Assembly (NCBI GenBank): GCA_015345905.1
Contig: JADDTR010000005.1
Location: 744,001-808,000 of the forward strand
Direction: 5' to 3'
Length of the DNA stretch: 64,000 nucleotides
Source: Aotearoamyces nothofagi
Taxonomy: Eukaryota; Ascomycota; Leotiomycetes; Leotiales; Tympanidaceae
Shown piece by piece: positions 12,129 through 24,400 of the stretch. The notes below the pieces were generated by a model. It saw nothing but the letters and a program-made list of their open reading frames with translations, was not told the origin of the DNA and did no database searches. The position numbers and the translations under genes were made by a program. Within the stretch, counting starts at the first letter, position 1, and each line of letters opens with the position of its first letter.

Positions 12129-14910
12129 CTACGCGGTGCCGATATCAGTCATCAGCCCCGCTGCTTTCGTTTCCACAATCTTGAAGCCCGCGGCGTTACC
12201 CAGCCCCTTCTCGGCTTGGGTATATGCCTCGTCGCTCCTATCACACAGGGTATCTAGATCCGCGTCACTGAGCAGCTCCTCCTTGCCTGTGAACCTAAAC
12301 ACCTCTCCGTCCCTGAGCAGCAAAGTCCTCAACTCCTTCTCGTTCAGATCCTCGTCGTGCTTGTCTATCTTCTGGCCCATGGTCCTGAAGCCTCCCTTCT
12401 TAATCACCAGCTTCTCGAGTCTTCGTTTTGCGTCTGCGCTCATGAGGAGGCCTTCCTCGACTGTGCCTTTCGTGGCAAGGCGGAAGACGACTACGGGTCT
12501 TTTTTGCCCAATGCGGTGTGCGCGGTCCATGGCTTGGAGGTCTTGTTGCGGATTCCAGTCACTGTCGAAGAGGATTACTGTGTCGGCGGATGCGAGGTTG
12601 ATGCCTTGACCGCCTGCACGTGTGGAGAGGAGGAATAAACGATGGTCGGGGTCTTCGTTGAAGTCTTTAATTTGTTGACGTCGATCATCTTGAGCGACAC
12701 CGCCGTCAATACGGCAGACATTCCATTGGCGCAGATCCCGGGCGTAATCTTCGAGGATGTCGAGTTGGGTTTTGAATTGGGAGAATATTAGGACTTTGTG
12801 GCCGCGGGCGAAGAGGGATGGAAGTAGGCGATCGAGAAGAAGCATTTTGCCGGATGAGGTGACGAGAGTTTCGTCGACGGGGAGGTTGCTATCTGCTGAC
12901 CAGGGATTGTAGAAATTATGTGGTGAATTGCAAACAAGACGGAGCTGCATAAGAGGGTTGCCAAGTTTCTTCATAGAGATCTCTTTCTCTGCGAAATCAT
13001 TAGCATTGACGAAAAAGATGTGAAAGGTAGACTTACTAGCAAGATCAAGAGTTTTGACTCGTTTCATTTCTTCCTCGTCTTCACTGATCACATCCTTGAT
13101 GTCAGTTCCAGCGAGTTCCTCAGCAAGTCTTTTCTCGAATTCATCATCACTGAGTTTGTCTTCATCTGAAGCATCTGCCTCTTTATATGTTTTACGGCCC
13201 CGGCGACTGCGTATGCTACCAGCAGGAGTCGACTGTCTACTTGACTTGGCGCTTTTATTTGGAGTTGCTAAGCTATTAGTCGACTTTCTTTTCGAACCGG
13301 ATATTCCAGGCTTCTGCTCAGCAGCACCCTTCTTCTTGCCCATAAGCATTTCAAAGGCATTTTTGGGAGCTGCTGGACTGCTCTCGTCTGCACCAGCTTT
13401 GCGCTTCCGACCCCTAACTGCAAGTCTCAGTGGGACTTCTTCTTCAGTATCAGAATCCTCAGCTTTAACTGGTATCGCTTTAGAGCTGCTCCGGTTTGCC
13501 TTTCGAGATGTGGCAGGTGTGTTTGTTGCAGTCAACCTTTCCACTACCTTGTTCTCTAGGTATTTTCTCGCATCGGCACTCTTATCACTAAGGATATTAT
13601 ATAATTCGGCCTGTTGCTCGGTCATCGGAGCATATAGAACGTATTCTCGCTTCTTAGGGAGCATATGCTCCACATCAGCTTTAATTCGACGAAGTAGCAG
13701 CGGCTGTAAGACGAGATGTATCTTCTTTACTAGCTCCTGCTTCTTTCTGTCCGCAATGAACTCTTCGGTTCCTTCATCATCTTGTAAATCACTAAAGTCG
13801 AACCAAGATTCGAAAGCTTCCCAATTCGTGAAGACCTGTGGCATAAGAAAGTTGAGCAGTGACCAAAGCTCTTTCAAGTTATTTTGCAAGGGTGTACCGG
13901 TAATGAGCAAACGAGTTGCTGATGTGAAAGTGCGAAGTTCTCGGAATAATTTGCTGTCAAAGTTCTTTAAACGATGACCCTCATCCTAAAGTCGGATTAG
14001 ATGCTTGCCCAGTAGTAAATTTATGGCTGAAGCAAACAACTTACAATGATAATGAATTCCCAATTTATTCCAGATAAATGAGTCTTGTCTCTAAGGATAA
14101 TATCATAGCTAGTACACACAACAGGAAACATATCCGTTGGCCGACCACCCTGCATATGCTTCATTATTCTCGTTTTTCTTAGCTGCTCTCTCTGCACTGG
14201 ATCTCCATGATATAAGATTACTGGTACACTCGGTGTCCATTTCTGGAACTCTTCAACCCAATTTGAAAGCGTACTAAGAGGCGCAACAATAAGATGGGGA
14301 CCAAGGTAATTCTCCTTCTCTCGAAGTAATGCAATCAGGGATATTGTTTGGATGGTTTTGCCGAGACCCATTTCATCCGCGAGAATACCACTCATTCCTT
14401 GGGCACAAATCTCATACATCCAGGTCAAACCCTCGAGTTGGTAATCGCGCATTTTACCACCACTCATAATCTTTGGTTGTTTCGCCATTTCCAGGTCGTG
14501 CTCACCAAGCGCTTTGCCGTCAAGTCCGGAGCCAACACGGCCAAGCACTTGCGTCTTTTTTGTCAAAATGTTGGAGAATGCCTAGGAAAAGCGTTAGAAC
14601 GGATCAGAACAGAACAAATATCCTAAATTCGTACAGCACTCTTAGCTAGCAGCTCATCTAGCTCTCTAGCTTTCTCTTCACTGGGTACTTGATTTTTCCT
14701 TCTCGTTGCCAGCCTCTTCAGACGTATACGCTCAGCTCTCTCGTTTGCAAGATGTGCTTTCTTCTCTTCCTCTTCTAGCTTTTTGATGTCCTCGTCACCC
14801 AGTGATGTGCCTAGGCCTATTCTTTCATCCATTGTGTCCTCTGGTGGTGAAGAGGGTGCAGTCGTTGGAGCCTTTGACTCGGAGGAGTCTGGGGTTGATC
14901 GATCACTCAT
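12129..14910 (-). CDS. IRC5: SNF2-family ATPase of the Lsh/HELLS (Irc5, MUS-30) group
   Basis: Exons on the minus strand are 14910-14635, 14581-14045, 13985-13037 and 12988-12129, giving 873 residues. Helicase motifs are complete: Walker A DEMGLGKT near residue 165, motif [10 protein letters not shown] (split from its N-terminal side by intron 2), motif [23 protein letters not shown], motif [19 protein letters not shown] and motif [16 protein letters not shown] charged insert of roughly 150 residues lies between the two RecA lobes, with AT-hook-like and acidic stretches. No HAND-SANT-SLIDE, chromodomain or bromodomain is present, which argues against ISWI, CHD or SWI2. The C-terminal [14 protein letters not shown] fits Lsh/Irc5. 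Family members act in chromatin remodelling, cohesin loading and replication damage tolerance. The third intron is 48 bp and stop-free. Confidence 0.88.
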
Positions 14911-15790
14911 GGCGGGAGATATGCTATATTATTCGGGTACTGGGGGAGGTGAAGTGTGGCCAGTAAAACCAGTTTTCTATGGGTGAACAATTAGAATCAG
15001 AGTCACTACTGGTCTAAGGGTACTGATTCATCAAGAAAGGCTTTAAAAGTCAAATGCATTTATGGCGCTTATCCTTGGAACTCACCGGAATGTGTATAGT
15101 CTGACTTTTTTGCCTCCTTCTCCGCCTCCTTCTCGAGGCAGGCTCTTTTTGTAACTTTCAGATGCTGGCACTTCAATCGCAAACTCAAGGGCAGAAAGAG
15201 ATGTGCATTACTACAACAAATCCTGCAAAGAGAGTTGATAGTTGCGCAAGCAAGTTTCGCTGCTCAATGCGATATCTGGAAAAGAGATAGAGCCAAAGCA
15301 CTTAACGCGCCCTTTGACGCGACGCGAAGTTGAGAGCCGTAGACGTCACGACTGCACGTGGCTGCTGTAACTGAGTATGGTTTAGCCAAATCTTAATATT
15401 CAGGATCAATCGCATCCGCAGGTTTCGCATATAACAACGTTGTTTCTTCTTGATTGACTTTATTATGAGGATATGAGGATATTTAGAAACAGCATCAATT
15501 ATTGGCCCAGTATCTTTCGCTACGGTTTCGTGGCGGTCCTGTTACTGCTGTTCTATACGTAGAGATTCCGGCCACGGTACCCAGACGTTCACATCAATTC
15601 CACACCCAGTCTCAAAGGAAAAACTGTTTCTACCTTGTTTCTCAACCAATTACTTTCTCTGTTCCTGTCCATCCAATAAATAAAGGGGACCTGAAATATA
15701 ATATATCAGTGAAAAATCATAGCTGCAGTTTCGTGTTGTTCCCTCCTTCGGCATCTAATACCCGGGCCCGACCATTTCTCCGCCGTTCGA
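14911..15790. other. Intergenic, no gene seen
   Basis: Promoter side of the SNF2 gene and 3' flank of the next minus-strand gene. I see nothing else that can be supported. Confidence 0.5.
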
Positions 15791-17122
15791 TCAAGCTCTG
15801 TTACGAGCGAAATACCTCAACCTTATTCTCTTATCCCTATGGCGGCGTCTCATTTCCCCAACTTCCTCATCTTCATCTTCTTCATCTTCCTCATCTACCT
15901 TTGTATCTGCATCTGTATTTTTGTCCTCGTCTTCTCCATTTTGATAATCTTCATCTTCCTCATCGTCTTCATCATCTTTATCTTCCTTGGCTTCTTCATC
16001 TTCTTCGTCTGCCCTTGTATCTGTATCTATGTTCTCGTCCTCAACTTCATCTTCCTCAGCTTCCTCAACTTCTTCAACTTTTTCGCCTGCCTTTGTATCT
16101 ACATCTGTATTCTCGTCCTCGTCCTCGTCTTTGGTCTTAATCTTCTGCTTGGCAGACCACTCATCTTTAATCTCCTGCTTAATATACTCCTCAGCTGTAA
16201 TTTCCTGTTTAACAGACCTCTCTGCCTTTATAGAACTCTCATCAGAACTCCTCCCTTTCAATGGAGTGAAAGGCATCGTGAGATCTACAAAATCCTTTCT
16301 CTTCCACTTCCCGTGCGTGTGTCCTTGTCCCTTCCCCTGCTCGCTATACAACAGCGGATCCTCGCCCCGATGCATAGCAATAATCAAGAAAGCGTGCATT
16401 GCTAAGACAACTCTTTCCGGAATTTCGAGCTATCCATTTAGTCAGTATTATCTCATCCATGCAGATTCTAGTATAGTTTTCATTTCTTGCTCATTCTCGT
16501 TTTCATCTTGCTTTACGCCTTTTCTTTTTGGGAAGGGGGATCTTACATAACTCGCAGCAATCGCACGAACAATATCAAATGGTGTGTCCTTATTGACTGC
16601 CAAAGATGCCATGGCATCCTGATAGGTGCCAATATCGCGCACCTTCTGATCCTCCAGTTCCCTAATCTCGGCTTTCAGAGCTGTGATTTTCGCTGTCTCG
16701 GCGGAGGGTACAGTGCTATTTTCCCTTGATCCGCTAGATGTTGGGGCGCTGGCTTTGCGTTTAAGGACATTCTGACGACCTGTCTCTGTTGCCATCTCCT
16801 CGACTTGACGGACGAGCCTTTGCTGTAAGACTCCCGATCAGTTTATTGCCTTAAACTTGCTACACCTCTTCTAGCCTTTGAGAAAATAGAATAAATAATG
16901 TGTAAAGAGGATACGTACAGGGTTTTGATAATAATCATCATATTGCTCGACCGTGAGACCGTGTCGAATGCATACGTTTTTGGCTGCATTGTTGGCGCCG
17001 CTGCCAATCCTGGGGAGTTGGAGAAGGTTGCTTAGTGCGCTGAGTATGTCGGATGGAATGGGCTCTAGGTAGCTTCGGTCTACTCTTTTGGAGCTACTAG
17101 AGTAGGAGTGGCCGTACGCCAT
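15791..17122 (-). CDS. Unrecognised protein with a strongly acidic repeated tail
   Basis: Three exons (17122-16919, 16822-16547, 16429-15791) keep frame and give 372 residues. Both introns have good donor sites (GTACGT, GTAAGA), and the second has a TGACTAA branch site. The N-terminal ~75 residues look folded (YLEPIPSDILSALSNLLQLP, then NVCIRHGLTVEQYDDYYQNP). A coiled-coil stretch follows (AKITALKAEIRELEDQKVRD), then a helix-like segment with PERVVLAMHAFLIIAMHRGE. The last ~110 residues are almost all D, E and K, with three imperfect copies of a DENTDVDTKADEEDEE-like unit, followed by a basic end (RRRHRDKRIRLRYFARNR). I do not recognise the family. Acidic tails of this kind occur in histone chaperones and nucleolar proteins, but that link is only an analogy. 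Confidence 0.6.
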
Positions 17123-19150
17123 TTTGAAGTGATAGAATTGTGAGGTTGGAAGTTGAGATGAAACCGAGTTTGGCGAGAGTTTTGAAGATCTGCTCTCCGA
17201 GAGTGACAAAATGAGTTTGAGATGAAGTTTATAATTGAGTGGTGGCTGTAGCAGATCACTAGAGAGGGCAGAGGCTTGGACGAACAGTAGCTCAAATATA
17301 AAGTTGAGTTTGAGAGATATCAAAGAGGTTAAAGGATAAGCTGTTGCCAGAAGATTCATCTACAAGGGATCTTTAAAGACAGTTGTAATAGCAAGTACTC
17401 TAAGATTTCTAATTTTTATATTGACAAGTCTGAAACTAAGTGGCGAGAAGCTCTTTATCTTGTATCCTTCTAGAATAAGAGGTGCCTAGCTACATAGAGA
17501 GTTAAGTAGTCAACATAAGAAATTTATTTAGATATTATCGTTGCTTGCCCTTATAAGCTCTCTATAAATAGCATTTATATATGATAGACTATCCTGATTT
17601 CCTTTGAGTCAGGGTTATATTTTTTTTAGATAATTACTACTAGAAAGTCTAATTTTGTATATACTATCATCGTGGCGAAAGTTAGTTTTGCATAGAGTGG
17701 GATAAATATCGAGATCACTAATATACACCGACGTGCAACTGAGCTTGGTGGCGAAGATGTGAAGGCAATTTATGTACTAGAACGGGACTTGAGATCAAAG
17801 GTTTTCGGGATTAAAGAGGTTGATCAAGTGTAGGGGTTGTGAGGTAAATTCCTTCATCTCAATAGGCTAGAAGTAAGAATGAGTTGAAAGTCCTTCTTAC
17901 AACATCTAAGGTCAAGAAACGGATTTAAGCCCATTGCATTATTTACCCCGCTTAAATAAATAGACAGACAGTACCATCACCAAAAAATAAAAATAAACCA
18001 CCAAAAAGCAAAAATGCCAAATTCAAAAGAAACTTCAAGTCTTGCACTTGGTACAGACTTGAGGGAAGAAACTACTAATAGATCATGGATGCGAATCAAC
18101 ATGTTTCTAATTTCGTTTACTTGTTTTTACTACTAACAGATCATGGATGTGAATCAACATGTTTCTGAATTCGTTACTAAGTAAAATGGGAGTGGTGCTG
18201 GACCACTCTACCATTCGACCGTTCCGAGAGAAATTTGGTTATTAGGGTATATAAAGTCTGTGGAATATTTTCTGAATCGGCATTACCTTACTATTTAGCT
18301 CAGTGCTAATAATCATGCTGGCTGATAGATTGCAAATGCCAATGACTACTATATCCTTAGTAATGTACCTTAAATTTTAGCTAAAAGCCATCTACATATA
18401 ATACGAGGACCTCATATCCCTTCCGTTTGTATTCATTACAGTGTGGTGCCTAATTTTAAAAGTCTCGTCGGAGAGTAGTAGTAGCGAGTATTTAATATCC
18501 CAAACCTCTCAAGGTAGTAAAGGTAAGGACATCGAGGAATGAAAAGTATTGATATCTTAGATACTAGACACCGTAACAACTATGTCGGGTTCCGATGGGA
18601 ATGGCATATCTACTGTCCGAGTGCAAAAGGTGGGAATAGGAAGGCTATCAGAGCATATCGGCTCTCTTGAACTCAATAAGTTGTAAAAATGGAACTACCA
18701 CTGCTTATGAAGTGGCTTTATACTTCTTTGTTGGGCACTGATGCTAGTAAGATAAAGAATGTAGAACGAGGCTGAGTGCTTTACAGAAGGCTGAAAGAAG
18801 TCACTGATATCCTTTGAGATGTGAGTTAATGAAACAAAAGCCAGTAACGTCTGGCAAGCCTTCAAACCCAGATCGCATCCTCTGTAAGCTTAACCATCGG
18901 AAACCGGCATAAAATCGACATTTTGATAGCTGACAGGAGCAGAGTGTTTTAAGATGCGTGTGGATATAACGCCAGTACTCCTGACGTTGACAGCAACCCC
19001 GCGCTAAGCGAGCGAGTGATCCTTAGCGCTCGCAGCCTCGAGCCGGGCGGATCAACTGGTCGCCGCAGTGAATCGCGTGTAAAATCACGGTGGGCTGGAC
19101 AAGATACAGCAAGCGATCACATCTGTGGAGCATACGGAGTATTCCTCACC
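17123..19150. other. AT-rich gene-free stretch, probably decayed repeat DNA
   Basis: Two kilobases without a supportable gene. From about 17,380 to 18,950 the DNA is AT-rich, dense in stops in all frames, and contains a 58-bp direct duplication. The last ~150 bp before 19,151 turn GC-richer and form the 5' flank of the Ran-binding gene. No element class could be assigned. Confidence 0.45.
18071..18178 (+). repeat. Two-copy direct repeat, period 58 bp
   Basis: A ~48-bp segment beginning ACTACTAATAGATCATGGAT at 18071 recurs at 18129 with a handful of differences, mostly transitions. A T-rich spacer separates the copies. It lies in the AT-rich gene-free stretch and supports a repeat-derived origin for it. 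Confidence 0.7.
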
Positions 19151-20975
19151 ATGTCTCCAACTGCTGGTGCAGACAACGCTGATAGCAAGCACTCTGCAGT
19201 GGACGCGGCTTCAGACGATAGCCCCGCCTTGGAACACGATCAGTTAGCCGGCGAGACAATGGCCCATCCGCAGAGTGACGGCAGCCAGGAAAAGGACGAT
19301 CCTGCCACAACAGCTGCCAGCGAAAACCTCAAACATGCTTCTATTTCAGATCATGAGCCATTAGAAGAGAGCGAGAGTGCAGATTTGGGCGCGACTGGGC
19401 ACCCAGTTGAGACCAAAGATGCGGCAACACCTATCAAAGCCAGGACGCCAGAGCCACTTGAGCCATCCGACGCCCAAGACCAAGCGATGCGAGATCGCAT
19501 CTCATCCCCAAAGAAGAAGCGCGGCAGAGATCAAGAAGTGGAAGACGGCGATAAAGCCGAGGGAGACGAGGGTCTCTCAAACGATGGCACAATACACGGT
19601 GGACGGCCATCAGGATCGGCACCTGTAAAGAAGCGTCACCGAGATGCATCAGAGGATCCCACAACAGCAGTCGCAATTTCACCAGACATCAAGGTATAGC
19701 CCATTGTCAGATCGCAATGTTATCATGTCATGTTAATACTTTTCACAGGAAACTCCCCATTCTGAGACTGCAAAGGAACCCAAGACGACAATTTCTGAAT
19801 CCAAGGATTCCAAAAAGTCCCCTGAGATACCACCCAAGGCCACATTTGGTACCACTCTGAAAGGTCCAGCAAATGCTTCATCTTCTGCATTCGAATCATC
19901 CGCGTTTGGGAAGCTAGCGAATTCAAGCTCGTCACCTTTCGGTGCCCTTGCTGGGAAACCTAGCGTCTTTGGAGGCTCTGCTACAACTCTGGCTGCAAAT
20001 TCGGGGTTTGGTGCTCTAGCAGCGAGTAAGCCTCTCGATGCAGATGGCCCGGCCACTAAATCTGCTTTTGGAGGCTCAATTTCAAGCACTGGGCTGGGGT
20101 CAGGATTCGGTAGTACCACATCATCAGGGTTTGGTACTGTGGGAAGTGGATTTGGAGGCGGATTTGGCGGTGGGTCTGGATTTGGGAGTGGATTTGGCGC
20201 TGGCTCGAATTCAGGAATTTCCTCCTTCGCAAAACCAGGAGCACCTGGCATAATTGGAGCAGAGCCTGTAACGAAAGCTTTTGGTGCTCCTGAAAGCGAC
20301 GAGGAAGGCGGCTCCGATGATGACGATGGTAGCGATGGCGGCGCTCCCTTTGACGACGAGGAGAAAGCTGAGACCGATGATAAGAAGAAGCCGAAAGTGA
20401 GCAAAGGTATGTTAAATCCAACGTTCCAAACGTTTCTCTAAGATCTACTGTTTCGTGAATGTGTCCGGCTGATTCTCGACACATAGTGATAATTCATGAT
20501 GGCGAAGAAGATGAAGCAACCCTAGTTCAATTCCGTGCAAAACTTTTTGCTCTTGAATCTAAAGAGACGGGATGGAAAGAGCGAGGAGTTGGTGTGCTAA
20601 AGTTGAATGCCCACAAAAGTTGTGTCGAGTTCGACGAATTCACTGGAGCACCCATATCAGGAAGTTTTGATCCATCCATCAGTGATGAAGAGGAGCCTGT
20701 TATTGCTGCACGGCTTATCATGCGTCAGGAAAATACTCATCGAGTTATTCTCAACACTATTATTGTAAAGGCACTCAAGTTCGAGGAGAAGGCTTCAAAC
20801 TCGGCAGTACAAGTACTCTTCACGGCATTTGATGAAGGGAAGCCTGTGAATATGCTTTTAAGGGTAAGTCAACATGAAAGATTGAAGGGAACCTGGCTAA
20901 CTTTCATAGATGTCGGAGACGAACGCTCGGGCATTTACTTCTGAGATCGCATTGATTCAAAAAGAGCTCCCATAA
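19151..20975 (+). CDS. FG-repeat protein with C-terminal Ran-binding domain (Yrb2-like)
   Basis: Four exons (19151-19693, 19749-20406, 20487-20863, 20910-20975) encode 547 residues. The first ~180 residues are disordered and contain two likely nuclear localisation signals (SSPKKKRGRDQE and VKKRHRD). The middle holds FG/GFG-type repeats (for example SGFGTVGSGFGGGFGGGSG) followed by an acidic DDDDGSDGG stretch. The C-terminus is a RanBP1 domain (DEATLVQFRAKLFAL, GVGVLKLNAH, RLIMRQENTHRVILNTIIVK, ending SEIALIQKELP). Yrb2/RanBP3-type proteins help Crm1 export cargo and bind Ran-GTP. Nup2 also combines FG repeats with this domain, but the short N-terminus and two nuclear localisation signals fit Yrb2 better. 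Confidence 0.88.
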
Positions 20976-21490
20976 GCCACACGTCCCAGCTTTTCCGGCT
21001 GGCGGGAATATACTTAGCTCTTGAGTCCCGCGGGTCTTGGCGATATTCTATTAGAACTATTCCATTTGTTCGTGATTCATTAGCAGTGAGGGCATTTTAT
21101 GTCTTGGTGAATGAATGTCTGCCAGGTCAGGCTTCATGGGCTGGAGTTTGGTATATCACGCATAGCGAGGCGATTTTACAGAGAAGTTCCCACGGGTTTC
21201 TACAATGCTTTTGGCGTGCCTCATGCCAATCACATACTTTTCGAGGAGATATTTAAATGGATGGATGATTACACGTCGTGCTAGAAATAGGAAAAGCAAT
21301 GAAGAAAATCTCATTCATGTATGCATGCACTTTGACTTGTAGAATCGCACGTGAGCAGGCGCCATATTGCAATCGCGTCGTTATGAGTTAATCTACGCGA
21401 CTTCGTTAGCGTTACAAGTAACTGCGACTTAACTACCCTGTGTGTTATATAGCGCTCTATGTCGTCGCTTTCAATATCCCTGTTATAGCC
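20976..21490. other. Intergenic, no gene seen
   Basis: Separates two co-directional genes; it should contain the upstream 3' UTR and the Hrq1 promoter. No other signal seen. Confidence 0.5.
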
Positions 21491-24400
21491 ATGCCCAAGA
21501 CTCAGGCGGCTACTGTATCTAATAAGATAGTCCGCAAACGAAAAAGAAAGGCCATTGTAGATCAAGAGATTGAGGAAGACGGAGGTACTACTAGTGCTAC
21601 TTCCACTACAGGTCAAGCATCAAGCACGACAGGTATTCCAACCAAGACACAACACGGATGCGAAAAGCCGCGCAGAGCTCCGAAACCCAAGGCTCCCTCG
21701 AAATTGGCTCGCAATGTCTCCATTTCCTCCAACTCGAGTACAAGCAATGCTCCCTGGCCCATCCTATTCACTTCTCTCGAGAAGACATACCGCGCTCTCA
21801 ACCTAGTCTTTACGTTTTGCTGTACACGAAAGCATCTAGCTACGACATTTGACACGATCAAGTCCACTGTTGAGGGACAGACAAAACGAGAGTTGAAGAT
21901 TGAAGATGTTGCTGCTATTGTCGCATTGCGGCCTGGAGGGATCAATTTTGCCTACGTCGATGAAGCGATGCTACAAGTAGACGTCAGAGGATCTGAAAGA
22001 GATGAAGTTTTCAAAGGTGGAAGAGCAAAGGACTGGTTTGTTGCAGGCCCTCCGCCGGATGCTTCTGTCGGGGGGATTACTGGCCTTGAAGCGCTTGGGA
22101 GCAACAGAGATGACGAGGGACTTCAGGGCAAGGAGGTGCTACTTTTCGAGTTTGTAGATGGAGACTTGAAACCGCATGTACAGGATAATAAGACTGGATA
22201 CGCGATAACGCCCACAAGGAAACTCAAGGCAGATGATCTAAAGATGCCCGTGTTCAGTCAGAAGCAGATGATGGCATTGATTGAAAAACGCAACACGAAG
22301 TTCAATGACGCCATTAATGAATTTATCAACAGATGCATGGCAGATGGTGTAGATCCGGAAAAATCCCTTCGTGAAAAAGCTGAAGGTTACATCCCAAAGC
22401 CGTCAGAGTCTAGGAGCAATACGCCAAAGCCAGATTTTAGTATCTTGCCGAAAAGCATCCCGAAAGAGCGGAAGGCAGTCTCGGAGATTATCAAGGAGAT
22501 CACGGAAAGTGATTGGTATACTGGTCAGATTGTGCCTGATGGTCATCGAGTATTCGATCCACAGGAGGCTGTCTTTGGCGATCTTAACTTTCAGCTCAGC
22601 CAGAATCTTGTAAATGCTCTTTACAATACTAGGGGAATTACGCAGTTGTATGCCCATCAGGTAGAAGCTATCAATAACCTTTACGATGGCCATCATGTCA
22701 TTGTGGCCACTTCGACCAGTTCTGGCAAGTCTTTGATCTATCAAATTCCAGTCCTGCATGAGCTCGAAAAGGATCATAATACAAGAGCAATGTATATCTT
22801 TCCAACAAAGGCATTAGCTCAAGATCAACGAAGGAGCTTAAAGGAAATGATGAGATTCATGACTGGCCTTGAAAATACTCTGGTGGAAACATTCGATGGC
22901 GATACAGCCATGGGTGACCGCAATCTAATTAGGGATGAAGGAAGAATTATCTTCACCAACCCTGATATGCTACATCTGACTATCCTTCCGCAAGAAGAGA
23001 AATGGAGAACCTTTCTCAAAAATCTAAGATATGTAGTCGTTGACGAAATCCACGTTTATAATGGTCTCTTCGGGTCTCACGTTGCCTTCATCATGAGACG
23101 ATTGCGAAGGATTTGTGCCGCATTGGGGAATCGTCACATCAAATTTATTTCATGCTCTGCTACAGTCGCGAATCCTGAGGAGCACTTCAAGGCAATCTTT
23201 GGAATCCAAGATGTTCGAATGACAGACTTTGACGGCTCGCCATCTGGAAGAAAAGAGTTCTTATGCTGGAATACTCCCTTTAAGGATCCGGGAGACCCGT
23301 CCAGCGGTCGTGGAGATACTATGGCTGAGGCAGCAAGATTGTTCTGTCAATTGATATTGCGAGGAGTCCGTGTCATTGCGTTTTGCCGAATCCGTAAAAA
23401 ATGCGAGGTTCTCATAGGTGCTGTAAAAAGTGAGCTGGCAGCCCTTGAACGTCCTGAATGCATGGCCAGAGTTACTGCATACAGAGGCGGATACACTCCG
23501 CAAGACAGACGTCGTATTGAAAGCGAAATGTTTGAAGGAAAGTTGATGGGTATTGTCGCGACCACGGCGCTCGAGTTGGGCGTTGATATCGGAACTCTCG
23601 ACGCAGTTTTGACTGTCGGGTTTCCTTATACCATTGCAAATCTTCGGCAGCAGAGTGGACGTGCAGGGAGGAGGAACAAAGACTCATTGTCTGTTCTTGT
23701 TGGGGATTGCTTTCCAACAGACCAGTATTATATGCAGAATCCGGATGAAATATTCACGAGGCCCAACTGCGAATTACAAGTCGATCTTCAAAACATCCTA
23801 ATATTGGAGGGTCATATTCAATGTGCTGCCTACGAGATGCCGATTCGACCAGATGAGGATTCTGAGTACTTTGGGATAAAACTTCGAGAAATAGCAGAGG
23901 AACGACTAGTGAAAGATGACCTAGGTTTTTACCACTGTAATGAACGATTTCGCCCGAGTCCCTCAAAGTTTGTCGCTATTCGAGACACCGACGAAGAACA
24001 CTTTGCTATCGTGGACATTAGTCATGGCCGTAATGTTGTTTTGGAAGAGCTTGAAGCTTCTCGCGCCTTCTTTACCATATATGACGGTGGCATATTCTTG
24101 CATCAAGGCAACACTTACCTAGTAAAAGAATTCAATCCGGAGCGTAAGATTGCCAAGGTTGAGCATGTTAGAGTCAACTGGACGACCCAGCAACGAGACT
24201 TTACAGACGTCGATCCTATTGAGACTGAAGCTATTCGCCGCATCCCAGGGTCCCTTTCTCGTGCATTCTTCGGAGCTATCAAGGTTCAACAAAATGTCTT
24301 CGGTTTCTTTAAGGTCGACAAGAAGGGTCGAATTCTCGATGCTGTTGAAGTTGACAATGCCCCCGTTATAATCCTAAGCAAAGGGTTGTGGCTAGATGTT

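Noticed and set aside
18186-18245. Minus-strand GGTAGAGTGG resembling a tRNA A-box
   Set aside because: Lacks a B-box and stems; lies in relic AT-rich DNA.
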